DNA from: a bacterium
Lineage (GTDB): Bacteria; CSSED10-310; JAJRTK01
Length of the DNA: 24,782 nucleotides
Direction: 5' to 3'
NCBI GenBank assembly: GCA_024278345.1
Contig: JAJRTK010000510.1
Span: 1 to 24,782, forward strand
This document shows positions 24,142 through 24,782 of the stretch, one piece after another (positions within the stretch are counted from its first letter, which is position 1; each line of letters begins with the position of its first letter). The position numbers were made by a program, and so were the translations under genes. The notes beneath the pieces are model-generated. The model saw only the letters and a program-made list of their open reading frames with translations, had not been told where the DNA came from and did not search any database.

Positions 24142-24723
24142 ATGAAAAAGCAACCCATAAAACCTCACCGCGCCAGCATGGAAGGGGTCGAGATTCGGCC
24201 CTACCGCATGGAAGACGTGGAAGCCCTTTTTGAGGCCGCCCGGGAATCGATCCGGGAAATCCATCCCTGGCTCCCCTGGTGCCATCCGGGTTACACGTTG
24301 GAGGAAAGCCTTGGTTGGGTCACTTCCCGTCCCGAGGCCTGGGCAACGGGCCAGGCGTACAGCTTTGTGATGACCGACGCCGAGACGGGCCGCTTCCTGG
24401 GGGGGTGTGGGATCAACCAGATTGACTGGACCAATCGACTGGGAAACCTCGGCTACTGGGTCCGCCGAACCTCGATGCGCCGCGGCGTGGCAACCAAGGC
24501 GACCCGGCTGGCGGCGCGCTTTGCCCTGGAAGAGTTGGGCCTCCATCGGGTGGAGATTTTCGCCGCGCTGAAGAATGTGGGAAGCCTTCGGGTGGCGGAA
24601 AAGGCGGGAGCCAAGCGGGAGGGCACTCTGCGAAAGCGGCTCTGGCTCCACGACAGGGCTCACGATGTGGCACTTTTTTCGCTGGTCAGAGAGGATCTCT
24701 CCCAAGAAACGCCAAGCTCTTGA
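24142..24723 (+). CDS. GNAT-family N-acetyltransferase (RimJ/RimL-like)
   Basis: 193 residues from ATG 24142; TTG 24127 and ATG 24178 are alternative starts and the RBS is weak. The N-terminus IRPYRMEDVEALFEA and the block LGYWVRRTSMRRGVATKATRL include the acetyl-CoA pyrophosphate loop RRGVAT (motif A). These are followed by HRVEIFAALKNVGSLRVAEKAGAKREGTLRKR, here quoted only as the RimJ/RimL-type arrangement of HRVEI, N-x-x-S and AGAKREG. Such enzymes acetylate N-termini of ribosomal proteins or small amines with acetyl-CoA in the cytoplasm. The substrate is unknown. It stands alone after the MITE-like insertion, which lies ~55 nt upstream and could affect its expression. The last 59 nt of the window after its stop hold nothing recognisable. 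Confidence 0.88.
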   Translation: MKKQPIKPHRASMEGVEIRPYRMEDVEALFEAARESIREIHPWLPWCHPGYTLEESLGWVTSRPEAWATGQAYSFVMTDAETGRFLGGCGINQIDWTNRLGNLGYWVRRTSMRRGVATKATRLAARFALEELGLHRVEIFAALKNVGSLRVAEKAGAKREGTLRKRLWLHDRAHDVALFSLVREDLSQETPSS

Positions 24724-24782
24724 TCACGGTTTCTTCCCAAGAGAGAGGCCGGGAAGGGGAGCGACCGTAGAACGCCTTTAGG

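Overview
The window is GC-rich and reads as chromosomal DNA of a free-living diderm (Gram-negative-type) bacterium. It encodes several secreted or outer-membrane proteins (a FadL-type barrel, an Omp85-type barrel fused to a protease), a TRAP-type solute-binding protein and nucleotide-sugar enzymes. GTG and TTG starts are frequent. The set of signalling proteins (Ser/Thr kinase, STAND-like NTPases, a two-domain class III cyclase with TPRs) resembles what is seen in Deltaproteobacteria/Myxococcota-like or uncultivated candidate lineages. Nothing here fixes the phylum.

Layout. (1) 1-3565, minus strand: serS, then a HAD hydrolase 18 nt downstream, then a 3'-truncated M2/ACE-like protein. That last protein keeps the three zinc ligands but has Thr in place of the catalytic Glu. 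It runs off the left edge of the window. (2) 3796-7041, plus strand: one large exported protein joining an HExxH peptidase, a TolB/PD40-like propeller and an Omp85-like barrel. (3) 7191-12831, minus strand: a small secreted protein with a calcium-loop motif, a TRAP solute-binding protein without its membrane subunits, and a 1237-residue protein with two cyclase domains, an NTPase and TPRs, organised like soluble adenylyl cyclase. (4) 12932-19253, plus strand: a compact cluster of a small secreted protein, a PAP2 phosphatase, a FadL-like outer-membrane protein, a membrane NTPase with periplasmic TPRs, and an NTPase-winged helix-Ser/Thr kinase fusion. Several junctions are 4-bp ATGA overlaps. 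(5) 19554-23773, plus strand: a second cluster of RmlD-like, Gmd-like and Rmd-like enzymes and a fusion of two isoprenoid-alcohol-kinase-type domains (SEC59/VTE5-like plus DUF92/VTE6-like). (6) 23774-24723: a 200-bp MITE-like element with 27-bp perfect terminal inverted repeats and 9-bp target duplications, followed by a GNAT acetyltransferase.

How the genes may work together. Region 5 is best read as making activated 6-deoxyhexose (GDP-D-rhamnose type) together with supply or salvage of a polyprenyl-phosphate carrier, which fits surface-glycan synthesis. Region 4 looks like an envelope-spanning signalling module. It has an outer-membrane channel for hydrophobic compounds, a lipid-phosphatase-like protein, a periplasm-to-cytoplasm NTPase and a soluble paralogous NTPase carrying a kinase. 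I regard it as the best candidate for an undescribed system, but its function is inference from gene order and domains only. Region 3 may be a further sensory unit (binding protein plus cyclase).

I saw no rRNA, tRNA, CRISPR array, prophage or intact insertion-sequence transposase. Product names rest on motifs recognised by eye; no database search was run.
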